A stretch of DNA of 64,000 bases from Gemmatimonadaceae bacterium (GTDB lineage: Bacteria; Gemmatimonadota; Gemmatimonadetes; Gemmatimonadales; Gemmatimonadaceae). Below, piece after piece: positions 18,574 to 28,156 of this stretch. Positions within the stretch are counted from its first letter, which is position 1. Every line of letters starts with the position of its first letter. Made by a program: the position numbers and the translations under genes. Under the pieces are notes generated by a model. The model had not been told where the DNA came from. It did no database searches and saw nothing but the letters and a program-made list of their open reading frames with translations. The stretch covers positions 60,838-124,837 of the forward strand of contig JAICKA010000003.1 of the NCBI GenBank assembly GCA_025928185.1. The letters are read 5' to 3'.

Positions 18574-19683
18574 GTGCGCATCCTGCTCGTCAACTGGCAG
18601 GATCGCGAGAATCCGCAGGCCGGCGGCGCGGAAATTCATCTCCACGAAATCTTCGGGCGGCTGGCCACCCAGAGGCATGAGGTCCGCTTGCTCTGCGGTG
18701 GATGGCCGGGCTGTCCGCCGCGCACGGTGCTGGACGGCATCGAGGTCTTCCGCGCCGGCACGCGGCACAGCTTTCCGCTCCGCGCGCACCGGTACTTCAC
18801 CGAGCATTTGCACGGCTGGTGCGACGTGCTGGTGGAGGACATCAACAAGATTCCCCTGTACACGCCGCGGTGGGGCGCGAATCGCACTGCGGCACTGGTG
18901 CCGCACCTCTTCGGGTCGACGGCGTTTCAGGAATTTCCCGCCCCGCTCGCGGCAACGGTCTGGCTGGCCGAACGGCCGTTGGGACGCACGTATCGCCGCG
19001 TGCCGTTCGAGGCGATCAGCCAGAGTACCGCGGAGGACCTCGTCGAGCGCGGCATTCCGCGCGCGTCGATCGAGGTGATCTATCCCGGAATCGATACGGC
19101 CGCCTACACGCCGAATCCGGTGGAGCGCTCGCCGACGCCGACCTTTGCCTATCTTGGCCGTTTAAAGAAGTATAAAGGCGTGCACCTCGTGATTCGGGCG
19201 TTCGCCGCCATGGGCGTGCCGAACGCGGTGCTCGAGATCGCGGGGGCCGGAGACTATCGCCCGCAGCTGGAGGCGCTCGCGCGCACGCTTGACCTGGGCG
19301 AGCGGGTGCGGTTTCTTGGGCGCATCTCGGAGGCGGACAAGCTGGCGCTGCTGCGCCGCGCCTGGGCACTCGTGTTCGCGTCGCCAAAGGAGGGCTGGGG
19401 CATCACGAATCTCGAAGCGGCGGCGTGCGCCACGCCCGTGGTCGCGTCCAACTCACCGGGTATTCGCGAGTCCGTGCGCGATCGCGAGACCGGCTTCCTC
19501 GTTCCGCACGGCGACGCACAGGCCATGGGCGCGGCGATGCGTCGGCTGGCCGAGTCGCGCTCGCTGGTCGAGCAGCTCGGACGATCGGCGCGCAGCTTCT
19601 CGGAAAGCTTTACCTGGGAACGTGCCGCGGCCGAAACTGAACGGCATCTCGAGCGGATCATCAGCGAACCGGCGATGGCATGA
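18574..19683 (+). CDS. Glycosyltransferase family 4
   Basis: A 369-residue GT-B enzyme. The N-terminal domain begins RILLVNWQDRENPQAGGAEIHLHEIF, with the Gly-Gly acceptor loop. The C-terminal domain has FAYLGRLKKYKGVHLVIRAF and the E-x7-E nucleotide-sugar site in EGWGITNLEAAACATPVVAS. It probably adds a sugar to a lipid or envelope glycan with retention of configuration. Donor and acceptor are not readable. GTG start immediately after the nusB stop; end overlaps hprK by four bases. No membrane segment is evident. Confidence 0.88.
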   Translation: MRILLVNWQDRENPQAGGAEIHLHEIFGRLATQRHEVRLLCGGWPGCPPRTVLDGIEVFRAGTRHSFPLRAHRYFTEHLHGWCDVLVEDINKIPLYTPRWGANRTAALVPHLFGSTAFQEFPAPLAATVWLAERPLGRTYRRVPFEAISQSTAEDLVERGIPRASIEVIYPGIDTAAYTPNPVERSPTPTFAYLGRLKKYKGVHLVIRAFAAMGVPNAVLEIAGAGDYRPQLEALARTLDLGERVRFLGRISEADKLALLRRAWALVFASPKEGWGITNLEAAACATPVVASNSPGIRESVRDRETGFLVPHGDAQAMGAAMRRLAESRSLVEQLGRSARSFSESFTWERAAAETERHLERIISEPAMA

Positions 19684-20651
19684 AATCCAATCTCACGGTG
19701 GGCCGCCTGCTCGAGCGCATGCGCGATGCGCTGCAGCTCGAGCACGTCCCCGGAACGAACGGGCTCGATCGCGTCATTGCCACGCCGACCATCTCCAGCC
19801 CGGGGCTGGTGCTCGCGGGGTTCATCGAGCGCTTTCCGGCGCATCGGCTGCAGGTGCTTGGCGAAACGGAGGTGACGTACCTCAAGATGCTCGACCCCGA
19901 GGTGCGCCGGCGGAATTTGACGACGTTCTTCTCGTTTCCGATTCCGTGCGTCTTCATCACCAAGGGCCAGCAGCCCGGCCCGGACCTGATCGACATCGCC
20001 GCGGACGCCGGCGTCGCGCTCATCTGTTCGACGCTCAAGACCAACGAGTTCTACACCCAGATCAAGCCGTGGCTGGAGGACGAGTTCGCGCCGACGGTGA
20101 ACCTTCACGGCTCGCTCGCCGATATCTTTGGCGTAGGGCTGTTGTTCGTGGGCCGAAGCGGCATCGGCAAGTCGGAATGCGTGCTCGATCTCGTCGAGCG
20201 CGGTCACCGGCTGGTGGCGGACGATCTGGTGATCGCGCGCCGCCGGTCGGCCGACGTCGTGATCGGCAGCGGTCACGAGCTGCAGCGGCATCACATGGAG
20301 ATTCGCGGCGTCGGCCTCGTGGACATTCCGGCCATCTTCGGCGTGCGCGCGGTGCGCCAGCAGAAGCGGATCGAAGTCGTGGTGCAGCTCGAGGAGTGGG
20401 ACCATAACGCGCCCGTCGACCGCACGGGCCTCGACGCCGAGACCACGACGGTGCTCGACGTCGAGCTGCCGAAGGTACGCGTGCCGCTCAATCCGGGAAA
20501 GAACATCACGGTGATCGCCGAGGTGATCGCGATGAATCATCTGCTCAAGTACAGCGGCGTCGATCCCGCTGAACGGTTCAACGAACGCCTGATGCGGCAG
20601 ATGCGTGGCCGCTCGGACGTGATGCGATATCTGCGCGATGACAACGAGTGA
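19680..20651 (+). CDS. hprK: HPr kinase/phosphorylase
   Basis: HprK (323 aa) adds phosphate to, and removes it from, Ser46 of HPr. The N-terminal domain has the usual start (LTVGRLLERMRDALQLEHV). The Walker A loop GRSGIGKSECVLDL lies near residues 157-170, followed by RGHRLVADDLVIARRR. The HprK family signature MEIRGVGLVDIPAIFGVRAV is present. Its target HPr, encoded at 23028, carries Ser46 at the canonical site. It overlaps both neighbours (ATGA with the glycosyltransferase, 14 bases with EIIA), so it reads as the first gene of the PTS operon. Confidence 0.96.
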   Translation: MKSNLTVGRLLERMRDALQLEHVPGTNGLDRVIATPTISSPGLVLAGFIERFPAHRLQVLGETEVTYLKMLDPEVRRRNLTTFFSFPIPCVFITKGQQPGPDLIDIAADAGVALICSTLKTNEFYTQIKPWLEDEFAPTVNLHGSLADIFGVGLLFVGRSGIGKSECVLDLVERGHRLVADDLVIARRRSADVVIGSGHELQRHHMEIRGVGLVDIPAIFGVRAVRQQKRIEVVVQLEEWDHNAPVDRTGLDAETTTVLDVELPKVRVPLNPGKNITVIAEVIAMNHLLKYSGVDPAERFNERLMRQMRGRSDVMRYLRDDNE

Positions 20652-21069
20652 AGTAGCGGCGGCCGCGATGCAGCGCGCCGGTGCACCGGCCCCGCGCGCG
20701 ATCGTCGCCGGGCACGGTGAGTTCGCGGCGGGTCTCATCTCCGCTGTTCAGGCGATCACCGGCCGCGGCGGCGCGCTGATCCCCGTCGCCATCCGCGATC
20801 TGTGCGTCCAGGACATCGAGACGCTGCTGCGCGACCGTATGGTGGCGACCGGCGTGCGCGTCATCTTCACCGATCTGCAGGCGGGCAGCTGCACCATGGC
20901 GGCGCGCCGCATCCTGCACGGCATGGACGACGCCGTGCTCGTGGCGGGGGCGAATCTGCCGACACTGCTCGATTTCGTGTTTGCTGAAGAACGCACGGCG
21001 CCCGAAGCGGCGCGGCACGCCGCCGAGCGCGGGCGCAACGCCATCACCGCGCATGGAGCCGGCGCGTGA
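20638..21069 (+). CDS. PTS mannose-family EIIA
   Basis: A 143-residue EIIA domain of the mannose/fructose/sorbose family. The phospho-accepting histidine is H26 in IVAGHGEFAAGLISAVQAITG. The segment VIFTDLQAGSCTMAARRIL is the usual GGSP-like loop region, though with altered residues. It would take phosphate from HPr and pass it to EIIB. It is a separate protein, not fused to EIIB as in E. coli ManX. Overlaps: 14 bases with hprK, 4 bases with EIIB. Confidence 0.88.
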   Translation: MTTSEVAAAAMQRAGAPAPRAIVAGHGEFAAGLISAVQAITGRGGALIPVAIRDLCVQDIETLLRDRMVATGVRVIFTDLQAGSCTMAARRILHGMDDAVLVAGANLPTLLDFVFAEERTAPEAARHAAERGRNAITAHGAGA

Positions 21070-21551
21070 CGTTGTTGCTGTACCGCATCGACGACCGGTT
21101 GATTCACGGCCAGGTCGTCGTGGGGTGGGGACAGCCGCTCGACATCACGTTCATCGTGCTGGTCAGCGATGAAGTCGCTGGCAGCGACTGGGAGCAGGAG
21201 CTCTATCGCATGGCCGTGCCGCCGGAGATGACCATCTATTTTCACTCCGCGGCGGACGCGCTCGCGGCGTTGCCGCGCTATCGGTCCGCGACGGGACGCG
21301 GCATTCTCGTCACCGGCGACATCGCCACGATGCGCGCGCTCGTCGACGGCGGCGGCGTCGACGTGGTCAACGTCGGCGGCATTCACTCGGGCAACGGGCG
21401 CGTGCAGCGACTTCGATACGTGTTCCTGTCGCCGGCGGAGGAGCGCGCCTTGCGCGACATGGCCGCGCGCGGCGTGAAGATCACGGCGCAGGACGTGCCC
21501 GGCTCGCGCCCGGTGTCGCTCGACGATCTGATCGCGGGAATCGAACCGTGA
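21066..21551 (+). CDS. PTS mannose-family EIIB
   Basis: A 161-residue EIIB of the mannose/sorbose family. The N-terminus LLLYRIDDRLIHGQVVVGWG holds the active-site H14, matching His15 of characterised family members. Later motifs VDVVNVGGIHSGNGRVQRLRYVFLSPAEE and KITAQDVPGSRPVSLDDLI are typical. It carries phosphate from EIIA to the sugar on EIIC-EIID. GTG start in a four-base overlap with EIIA. Confidence 0.92.
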   Translation: MTLLLYRIDDRLIHGQVVVGWGQPLDITFIVLVSDEVAGSDWEQELYRMAVPPEMTIYFHSAADALAALPRYRSATGRGILVTGDIATMRALVDGGGVDVVNVGGIHSGNGRVQRLRYVFLSPAEERALRDMAARGVKITAQDVPGSRPVSLDDLIAGIEP

Positions 21552-22228
21552 CCGCCGTCAGCCTCATTCCGCTCGCGCTGCTCGGCGGCCTGCTCGGGCT
21601 CGACGTCGTGAGCTTTCCACAGGCGATGATCTCGCGGCCGCTCGTCGCCTCCACGCTGGCCGGCGCGCTGGCCGGCGACACGGCGGCCGGCCTGCTGCTC
21701 GGCGCCGCGCTCGAGCTGATCGCGCTCGAGACGCTGCCGTTCGGCGCGTCGCGCTATCCGGAGTGGGGCTCGGCGTCGGTCGTCGGAGGCGCCATCTTCG
21801 CGTCGCACTCCTCGCGCATCTCCGGCGCGTTGACGCTCGGCATGCTGACCGCGCTGGCGACGACGTGGGTCGGCGGATGGACGATGGTGAAGCTCCGCCA
21901 GATGAACGCGCGCTGGGCGGCGAAGCGACGCGAGGCGCTCGAGGCGGGCGCGCGCGGCGCCGTCATCTCGCTGCAGCTCACCGGCATGACGGCGGATCTT
22001 GTACGCGGCACGCTGCTCACCGCGCTGGCCTACGTGATTCTGACGCCGATCGCCACCGCGTGCATCGGAAGCTGGACGATCGATCCACAAGTCTCGCGAT
22101 CGGTCGTCGTCGCGATCGCCGCCAGCGTTGCCGGCGGCGCAGCGTGGAAGCTGTTTCACTCGACCGCCGGCGCGCGCTGGTTCTTCGTCGGCGGCCTTGG
22201 CATCGGCCTCTTTCTGCTCTTCGCCTGA
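21548..22228 (+). CDS. PTS mannose-family EIIC membrane subunit
   Basis: A 226-residue membrane protein, shorter than most EIIC-Man proteins (about 250-270 aa). Hydrophobic segments are visible around residues 3-20, 35-60, 75-115, 145-170 and 175-225. The segment MISRPLVASTLAGALAGDTAAGLLLGAALELIAL (described here in pieces: ISRPLV, GALAGD, GAALELI) is the family core. With EIID it forms the sugar-transport channel. Start overlaps EIIB by four bases. The sugar is unknown. Confidence 0.85.
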   Translation: MTAVSLIPLALLGGLLGLDVVSFPQAMISRPLVASTLAGALAGDTAAGLLLGAALELIALETLPFGASRYPEWGSASVVGGAIFASHSSRISGALTLGMLTALATTWVGGWTMVKLRQMNARWAAKRREALEAGARGAVISLQLTGMTADLVRGTLLTALAYVILTPIATACIGSWTIDPQVSRSVVVAIAASVAGGAAWKLFHSTAGARWFFVGGLGIGLFLLFA

Positions 22229-23028
22229 TGAGCACCGCGCCCGCACCGAACCCGTCGAGCGCCTCGACTCCGCCGCAACTCACGCGCCTGCCGTTCGGCA
22301 CGCGTGTCGCGATGTTCGTGCGACTGCTCGCCATTCAGGGCGCGTGGAACTACGAGACGATGCTCGGCAACGGGCTTGGCTTCTGCCTCGAGCCGGCGTT
22401 GCGCCTGTTGCCCGAAGGCCGTCATTCGCCCGCGTTCAAGTCGGCGCTGGCGCGCGAGAGCCGGTACTTCAACGCGCACCCGTATCTCGCCGCCGTTGCC
22501 GTCGGCGCGCTCGCGCGTGCGGAGCTCGATCGCGAACCGCCAGAGCGCATCGAGCGTTTTCGCACTGCGTTGTGCGGACCGCTGGGCAGCGTCGGCGATC
22601 GGCTGGTCTGGGCCGGATGGCTGCCATTCTGCTCGTTGTTCTCGCTCGGGTTGTTCGGGCTGGGCGCGGGCACGTTGACGGTCGTCGGCGTGTTTCTCCT
22701 CCTGTACAACGCCGGACATTTCGGATTGCTCATCTGGGGGCTGCACACCGGATGGCAGCATGGCCTTCGCGTCGCCGCGGGGCTGGCGAATCCGGTGTTG
22801 CGCCGCGGTCCGCAGCAGATCGGCCGCGTCGCCGCGCTGGCCACCGGCGCGGCGATTCCACTCGCGCTCGGCCGCATCATCGGGCCGGGACGCCACTTGA
22901 TCGGCGGCGTGCTCGTGGCCGTCGCGCTGGGCTCATTGCTGATCGTTCGGCTGAAGGACCGCATCGAAGGATGGCGGCTGTCGCTCGTCGTCCTCGCCAT
23001 TTTCGTCCTCATCTCGGTGATTCGCTGA
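22228..23028 (+). CDS. PTS mannose-family EIID membrane subunit
   Basis: A 266-residue EIID. The N-terminal cytoplasmic part carries the family motif QGAWNYETMLGNGLGFCLEPAL, followed by FNAHPYLAAVAVGALARAE and GPLGSVGDRLVW, all diagnostic. Several C-terminal hydrophobic helices follow. The ATG overlaps the EIIC stop by one base (TGATG). I chose this start because the family sequence begins soon after; the frame upstream is only a shadow of EIIC. Its end overlaps the HPr gene by one base. Confidence 0.9.
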   Translation: MSTAPAPNPSSASTPPQLTRLPFGTRVAMFVRLLAIQGAWNYETMLGNGLGFCLEPALRLLPEGRHSPAFKSALARESRYFNAHPYLAAVAVGALARAELDREPPERIERFRTALCGPLGSVGDRLVWAGWLPFCSLFSLGLFGLGAGTLTVVGVFLLLYNAGHFGLLIWGLHTGWQHGLRVAAGLANPVLRRGPQQIGRVAALATGAAIPLALGRIIGPGRHLIGGVLVAVALGSLLIVRLKDRIEGWRLSLVVLAIFVLISVIR

Positions 23029-23294
23029 TGCCGGAACGCACGGTGCAGATTGTCAACCGGAATGGATTGCACGCTCGCCCGGCCGCGGAGATCGTGAAGC
23101 TCGCCGCGAAATTCCAGAGCGACATCGTCGTGGTGAAGGACGACCTCGACGTGAACGGCAAGAGCATCATGGGCGTGATGATGCTGGCGGCCGAGTATGG
23201 GTCGTCGATTACCTTTCGCGCGGAAGGGCCGGACGCGGAGCAGGCGCTCGACGCGCTCGCGGCCCTCGTCCGCAACAAGTTCGGGGAGAGCTGA
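23028..23294 (+). CDS. ptsH: Phosphocarrier protein HPr
   Basis: An 88-residue HPr. The catalytic H15 lies in NRNGLHARPAA and the regulatory S46 in NGKSIMGVMMLAA, both at the canonical numbers. HPr takes phosphate from enzyme I at His15 and passes it to EIIA; HprK phosphorylates Ser46. Both sites intact means that transport and serine control are both possible. ATG overlaps the EIID stop by one base; enzyme I follows directly. Confidence 0.96.
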   Translation: MPERTVQIVNRNGLHARPAAEIVKLAAKFQSDIVVVKDDLDVNGKSIMGVMMLAAEYGSSITFRAEGPDAEQALDALAALVRNKFGES

Positions 23295-25061
23295 GTGGAC
23301 CGAAAGCTCGTCGGCATTCCCGCATCGCCGGGTATCGTCGTTGGTCCCGTGCACCTGCTCCGCTGGGAGATCCCGGAGGTGCGCCACCGGATCATTCCCG
23401 ACGAGGCCATTCCCGACGAGCTGCGCCGCTTTCGCTCGGTGCTCGAGCGCGCCAAGGAGCGCCTGCACCAGGTCCGTGAGCGCGTCGAGAAGTCGGCGGG
23501 CGCGGAAGAAGCCGCGATCTTCGACGTGCAGTCGTCGATCCTCGAAGATGAGGAAATGCTCACGTCCGTCGATCGGCTGATTCATCAGAACCTCGCCGCC
23601 GAAAAGGCGTTCGAGATCGTGATGCTGGAGTGGGCGCAGCGGTTCAGCCGCGCCAGTCATCCGATGATCCGCGAGAAGGTGGGCGATCTCAAGGACGTCG
23701 AGATCCGCGTGCTCACGCTGCTGATGGATCTGCCGGATCACGATCCGGTCGATTTGCCGAAGGGCTCGAGCGCGATTCTCGTTACGCACGACCTCACGCC
23801 AAGTCTCACCGTCCAACTGGATCGGGGCGCGATCGCCGCCATCGCTACCGACGCGGGCACGCGTACGTCGCACGTGGCGATTCTCGCGCGCTCGCTCGGC
23901 CTGCCGGCGATCGTTGGATTGCGTGTGGCGACGCAGCAACTGAGCGGGCGCGAGACGGCGATTCTCGACGGGTCCACCGGGCTGCTCGCCATCAATCCGT
24001 CGCACCAGGACATCGACGCGTACAAGGAGCGCGCGCGGCAGGAGAAGCTGCTCGAGGCGGACCTGCGCCACCTGTCGACGCTCGAGTCGGTGACGATGGA
24101 CGGCGCGCGCATCACGCTGCGCGCGAACGTCGACTTGCCCGAGGAGGCGGAGCTGGCCGCCAAGAGCGGCGCGGAAGGTGTTGGGCTGATGCGCACCGAA
24201 TTCCTCGTCGTCGGCCGCGCGACCATGCCCGACGAGGACGAGCAGTATCGCGCGTACACGCGGGTGGTTCGCGCCTTTGACGGTCAGCCGGTGGTCATTC
24301 GCACGTTCGACGTCGGCGGCGACAAGCTGCCGGTCGGCGGATTTCCCACCGAACCGAATCCGTTTCTCGGCTGGCGGGCCATCCGCATGTGTCTCGATCA
24401 GCCGGAGCTGTTTCGCACGCAGCTCCGCGCGCTCCTCCGCGCCGCGGTCCACGGCGACGTGCGCATCATGCTGCCGCTCGTCGTCACGGTGCAGGAGGTG
24501 CGCGCGGCGCGCGCGCTGCTCGATCAGGCGGCGAAGGAGCTCGAGGAGCGCGGCGTGGAGTTCCGTCGCGATGTTCCGCTCGGCGTGATGATCGAGACGC
24601 CCGCCGCCGCAATCGCCTGCGACACGTTTGCGAACGAGGTGGCCTTCTTCAGCATCGGCACGAACGATCTCGTGCAGTACACGCTGGCGGTCGATCGCGG
24701 CAACGCCAATCTCGCGTCGCGCTTCACGCCGCTGCATCCGGCGGTGCTCAAGCTCATTCGTCGCGCGGTGTTCACGGCGCGCCAGTACAAGCTCGAGATC
24801 GCCGTCTGCGGCGAGATGGCATCGCAACCATTGATGGCGTTCGCGCTGATCGGCCTCGGCGTGCGACAGCTCAGCGTCGCGCCGCGGTCGGTGCCGCTCG
24901 TCAAACGCATTGTGCGCAGCATCTCGGTCGAAGTCGCCGAAGAGGCGTCGAAAGCCGCAGCCGCGGCGGATACCGCGGCCGAAGCGGAGCTGGAACTGGA
25001 ACGCCGCCTGACCGGCGCGCTGGGCGATTCGGCGCTGCTCGGCGGCGGGTTGCCCGCGTGA
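23295..25061 (+). CDS. ptsI: PTS enzyme I (phosphoenolpyruvate-protein phosphotransferase)
   Basis: Enzyme I (588 aa) starts the PTS by taking phosphate from phosphoenolpyruvate. The phospho-His is near residue 193 in [18 protein letters not shown]. The PEP-binding barrel contains [40 protein letters not shown] and the active Cys in IAVCGEMAS. The last about 40 residues (after [15 protein letters not shown]) are an Ala/Glu-rich extension. GTG start directly after the HPr stop. It ends the PTS operon; a 76-base gap then precedes metK. Confidence 0.96.
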   Translation: MDRKLVGIPASPGIVVGPVHLLRWEIPEVRHRIIPDEAIPDELRRFRSVLERAKERLHQVRERVEKSAGAEEAAIFDVQSSILEDEEMLTSVDRLIHQNLAAEKAFEIVMLEWAQRFSRASHPMIREKVGDLKDVEIRVLTLLMDLPDHDPVDLPKGSSAILVTHDLTPSLTVQLDRGAIAAIATDAGTRTSHVAILARSLGLPAIVGLRVATQQLSGRETAILDGSTGLLAINPSHQDIDAYKERARQEKLLEADLRHLSTLESVTMDGARITLRANVDLPEEAELAAKSGAEGVGLMRTEFLVVGRATMPDEDEQYRAYTRVVRAFDGQPVVIRTFDVGGDKLPVGGFPTEPNPFLGWRAIRMCLDQPELFRTQLRALLRAAVHGDVRIMLPLVVTVQEVRAARALLDQAAKELEERGVEFRRDVPLGVMIETPAAAIACDTFANEVAFFSIGTNDLVQYTLAVDRGNANLASRFTPLHPAVLKLIRRAVFTARQYKLEIAVCGEMASQPLMAFALIGLGVRQLSVAPRSVPLVKRIVRSISVEVAEEASKAAAAADTAAEAELELERRLTGALGDSALLGGGLPA

Positions 25062-25137
25062 GAACCGGGGTCTAGGGTTCAGCAGCGATGGCCGGCGTGC
25101 GCGATGCCGGTCTGCCGAACGCCCAGCCTCGAGGGTC

Positions 25138-26310
25138 ATGTACGATCGTCACCTGTTCACGTCGGAGTCCGTTACCGAAGGTCACCCGGACAAGGTGGCC
25201 GACGCGATCTCCGATGCGGTGCTCGACGCCATTCTCGTCGACGACGCGTCGGCGCGCGTGGCCTGTGAAACGCTCGTCACGACCGGACTCGCCTGCGTGG
25301 CTGGCGAGATCACGACGACGACGTACGTGCACGTGCCGGACATCGTGCGGGCGACGATCGAGCGCATCGGCTACACCGATCCAGCCTTTGGCTTCGACAG
25401 CACGACCTGTGCAGTGATCAGCACGATCGACCGGCAGTCGCCGGACATCGCGATGGGCGTGGACACCGGGGGCGCCGGCGACCAGGGCATGATGTTCGGC
25501 TACGCCACCGACGAAACTCGCGAGCTCATGCCGATGCCGATCCAGCTCGCCCACCGACTGACCGAAAGGCTGGCCGAGCGACGGAAGAGCGGTGACATCG
25601 AATGGCTGCGTCCGGATGGGAAGGCGCAGGTGACTGTGGTGTACGAGGATCGGAGGCCCGTCGCGGTCGACACGGTGGTCGTCGCGACGCAACACTCGCC
25701 CGATGTGTCGTCCCGGCGATTACGCAATACGATCATCGAGGAGATCATCGAGCCGACGATTCCCGAGGAGCTGCGGCGCAAGAAGGTGAAGTATCACATC
25801 AATCCCACCGGCCGATTCGTGATTGGCGGCCCGCAGGGCGACGCCGGACTCACCGGCCGCAAGATCATCGTCGACACCTACGGCGGCATGGGTCGGCACG
25901 GCGGCGGCGCGTTCAGCGGCAAGGATCCCTCGAAGGTGGATCGATCGGCGTGCTATGCGGCGCGCTGGGTGGCGAAGAACATCGTCGCCGCCGGATTGGC
26001 CCGGCGGTGCGAGGTCCAGCTCGCGTACGCCATCGGCGTGGCCGAGCCGGTCTCGGTGATGGTGGACACGTTCGGGACGTCGACGGTACCCGAAGCGTCC
26101 ATCATGCGTGCGGTGCGCGAGGAGTTCGATCTCACCCCCAAGGGCATCATCGATGCGCTTCAGCTTCGCAAGCCGATCTATTCCGCGACGTCGGCGTACG
26201 GCCACTTCGGCCGCGCGCCGCGTACGATCGGGAAGGGCCGATCGGCCATGACACTTTTCACATGGGAACGGACCGATCGCGCGAGTCGGTTGGCGCGGGC
26301 GGTTCGTTGA
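25138..26310 (+). CDS. metK: S-adenosylmethionine synthetase
   Basis: MetK (390 aa) makes S-adenosylmethionine from ATP and methionine, the cofactor for the radical-SAM enzymes at the start of the window. Motifs: [39 protein letters not shown], and the P-loop-like [16 protein letters not shown]. The length is normal. GAGGG just before the ATG is a fair ribosome-binding site. The 76-base upstream gap contains no recognisable SAM riboswitch. Confidence 0.97.
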   Translation: MYDRHLFTSESVTEGHPDKVADAISDAVLDAILVDDASARVACETLVTTGLACVAGEITTTTYVHVPDIVRATIERIGYTDPAFGFDSTTCAVISTIDRQSPDIAMGVDTGGAGDQGMMFGYATDETRELMPMPIQLAHRLTERLAERRKSGDIEWLRPDGKAQVTVVYEDRRPVAVDTVVVATQHSPDVSSRRLRNTIIEEIIEPTIPEELRRKKVKYHINPTGRFVIGGPQGDAGLTGRKIIVDTYGGMGRHGGGAFSGKDPSKVDRSACYAARWVAKNIVAAGLARRCEVQLAYAIGVAEPVSVMVDTFGTSTVPEASIMRAVREEFDLTPKGIIDALQLRKPIYSATSAYGHFGRAPRTIGKGRSAMTLFTWERTDRASRLARAVR

Positions 26311-26323
26311 TGGCGATACTCGT

Positions 26324-26845
26324 ATGATCGAAGTCGTGGTTTCGCGTCTCGGAATGGATCCGGCGTCGCAGGCCTACGTGGTCGTGCTCCAGGAAAAGGG
26401 CGGGGAACGCCTGCTGCCGATCTGGATCGGCCGGCCGGAGGCCGAGTCGATCGTCACGCAGATGCACAACATGAAGCGCCCGCGTCCGCTCACGCACGAC
26501 CTCTGCAAGAGCATCATCATGGGGACCGGGGCGGTGCTTCGCCGCGTGCAGATCACGCGCGTCGAGAACAACACGTACTACGGCGAGCTGCACCTCGAGC
26601 GCGACGGCAAGCTGACGCAGATCGATTCGCGGCCGTCGGACGCGATCGCGATCGCGCTGCGTCTGTCCGCGCCGATCTTCGCGGCCGAGACGCTGCTCAT
26701 GCTCGCCGACGACGACGAGGAGGAGAGCAGCGAATTCGAGGCGCCGATGCCGGATCTGACCGACACCTCCGAGCTGAGCGCCGAGCAGCTCAAGAACTAC
26801 CTGGAGCATTTGCGGCCCGAGGATTTCGGCAAGTTCAATCTGTGA
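26324..26845 (+). CDS. DUF151 bifunctional-nuclease-family protein
   Basis: A 173-residue protein with the DUF151 (BFN) domain across residues 1-125: RLGMDPASQAYVVVLQEKGGERLLPIWIGRPEAESI and SRPSDAIAIALRLSAPIFAAE are its hallmarks (shown here as landmarks). Plant homologues have both RNase and DNase activity; bacterial roles are poorly known. The C-terminus is acidic and helical (EEESSEFEAPMPDLTD, then AEQLKNYLEHLRPEDFGKF), a UvrB/UvrC-like helical end seen in some DUF151 proteins. It sits 13 bases after metK and overlaps the next gene by four. Confidence 0.85.
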   Translation: MIEVVVSRLGMDPASQAYVVVLQEKGGERLLPIWIGRPEAESIVTQMHNMKRPRPLTHDLCKSIIMGTGAVLRRVQITRVENNTYYGELHLERDGKLTQIDSRPSDAIAIALRLSAPIFAAETLLMLADDDEEESSEFEAPMPDLTDTSELSAEQLKNYLEHLRPEDFGKFNL

Positions 26846-27975
26846 CGCTTCCCGAACAGCACGCCGACTCCGGCGCGGTGCGGCGAGTGGACGGCCGCGT
26901 CGTGCGCGGTACGCGCGCCGGGCAGACGCCGGTGCCGGAGCAGTGGGTCGTCCTGCATCGCGTCGGTCCGGATCGCGCCGGGCCGCTCGACTCCACGCGG
27001 ACGACCGCGGCCGGCCGATTCAGCTTTCGTTATCGTCCGACCGGCGACACGACCGCGCTCTACTTCATCTCGACGTCATACGGCGGCGTGGTGTATCCGA
27101 GCGCGCCGCTGCGCAGTGCGCGCGTGACCGGCGACGACGCGACGCTGGTGGTCTTCGACACGACCTCCGGTCCGGTGCGGCTCAAGGTCGGTGGCCGACA
27201 CCTGATCATCGGCGCCGCGCAGCCGAACGGCATGCGGCCGATCGGCGAAGTCTACGATCTTCAGAACGACACCACCGTGACGGTGGTCGCGCGCGATACG
27301 CTCACGCCGGTGTGGACGGCGCACCTCCCCGCGGCGGCGACGAACTTCCAGCTCAACGCCAGCGGCGATCTCGCCGACGGCGCGGTGGCGCGGCGCGGCT
27401 CGTCGGTCGGCCTCTTCGCTCCTGTGAGTCCTGGTATTCGACAACTCGCATTCACGTACGAGCTGCCGTCGAGCGCGTTTCCCCTGAGCATTCCGCTCGA
27501 GCAGCCGATCGGCGTGCTCGAGGTGCTCGTCCAGGAGTCGACGGCGCACGTCACCGGTGTTCCGCTGCGCGAGCTGGCGCCGGTGAACACCGAAGGCCGG
27601 ACGTTTCGTCGACTGCTTGGCCAGGACCTCTCGGCTGGATCCGTCGTTCGCATCGATCTGCCGCACGTGATCGGCGCCGCGCGCGAGAAGGTGTACGTCG
27701 GCGTGGCGATCGTCGTGTTGGCGGCGATGGTGATCGCGCTGATCGTGGCGGCGCGCCGTGGAGCGAGTCGCCGTCCGCTCGTTCGTTCGGCGTTCATGCC
27801 GGAGATCGACGAGCCGGCGTCGCAACGCATCCTGCGTCGCATCGCGTTGCTGGACGCGGAGCGCGAGCGCGTCCCGTCGGTCGACGATGCGTCGCGCGCC
27901 GCATACGATGCCGAGCGCGAGTCGCTCAAACGTGAATTGGCGACGGCGCTTGCCGCGGAGCGTGGAGAGGGGTAG
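26842..27975 (+). CDS. Membrane-anchored hypothetical with carboxypeptidase-regulatory-like domain
   Basis: A 377-residue protein I cannot name. Residues about 12-95 look like a beta-sandwich of the carboxypeptidase-regulatory type (VRRVDGRVVRGTRAGQTPVPEQWVVL, then TTAAGRFSFRY). A second beta-rich part runs to about residue 275. A single membrane helix lies near 284-307 (VGVAIVVLAAMVIALIVAA), followed by a basic stretch and a charged C-terminal helix with many Arg and Glu. There is no obvious N-terminal signal peptide, so topology is uncertain. GTG start overlaps the DUF151 stop. The B12 promoter (27950-27978) overlaps its 3' end. Confidence 0.7.
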   Translation: MTLPEQHADSGAVRRVDGRVVRGTRAGQTPVPEQWVVLHRVGPDRAGPLDSTRTTAAGRFSFRYRPTGDTTALYFISTSYGGVVYPSAPLRSARVTGDDATLVVFDTTSGPVRLKVGGRHLIIGAAQPNGMRPIGEVYDLQNDTTVTVVARDTLTPVWTAHLPAAATNFQLNASGDLADGAVARRGSSVGLFAPVSPGIRQLAFTYELPSSAFPLSIPLEQPIGVLEVLVQESTAHVTGVPLRELAPVNTEGRTFRRLLGQDLSAGSVVRIDLPHVIGAAREKVYVGVAIVVLAAMVIALIVAARRGASRRPLVRSAFMPEIDEPASQRILRRIALLDAERERVPSVDDASRAAYDAERESLKRELATALAAERGEG

Positions 27976-27978
27976 TAT
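27950..27978 (+). promoter_or_regulatory. Probable sigma-70 promoter of the B12 uptake operon
   Basis: TTGCCG at 27950-27955, a 17-base spacer and TAGTAT at 27973-27978, lying across the end of the preceding gene. It would start RNA about 27985, just before the riboswitch. Confidence 0.6.
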
Positions 27979-27995
27979 TCCGGCGACAACTGTAA

Positions 27996-28140
27996 GCGAA
28001 CGCGGGACACGGAAACCGGTGTGAAACCGGTGCGGCCCCGCCACTGTGACGGGCATCAACGCGCGCTCGAAGACCACTGACCTCGTTCGGTCGGGAAGGT
28101 GAGCGCCGCGGCCCGGAGCCAGGAGACGACCCACGTTCGC
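27996..28140 (+). ncRNA. Cobalamin (B12) riboswitch
   Basis: The leader contains the hallmark cobalamin elements in order: an ACCGGT...ACCGGT stem region (28015-28040), CCCGCCACTGTGA (about 28046-28058) and the B12 box GAGCCAGGAGAC (28116-28127). The closing P1 stem can be seen: GCGAACG (27996-28002) pairs exactly with CGTTCGC (28134-28140). Downstream genes encode B12-type binding protein, permease, ATPase and TonB receptor. By family knowledge adenosylcobalamin binding represses the genes below. A small hairpin at 28157-28168 may be the switch platform. Confidence 0.95.
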
Positions 28141-28156
28141 GCCACGATTCTCAGAT

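Noticed and set aside
25062..25137. SAM riboswitch before metK
   Set aside because: The 76-base gap lacks SAM aptamer landmarks and shows no paired stems of the right order.
22422..25139. A 905-codon open frame on the minus strand opposite enzyme I and EIID
   Set aside because: It is rich in Arg, His and Glu, with no domain, and mirrors highly conserved plus-strand genes. Such long antisense frames are normal in GC-rich DNA.
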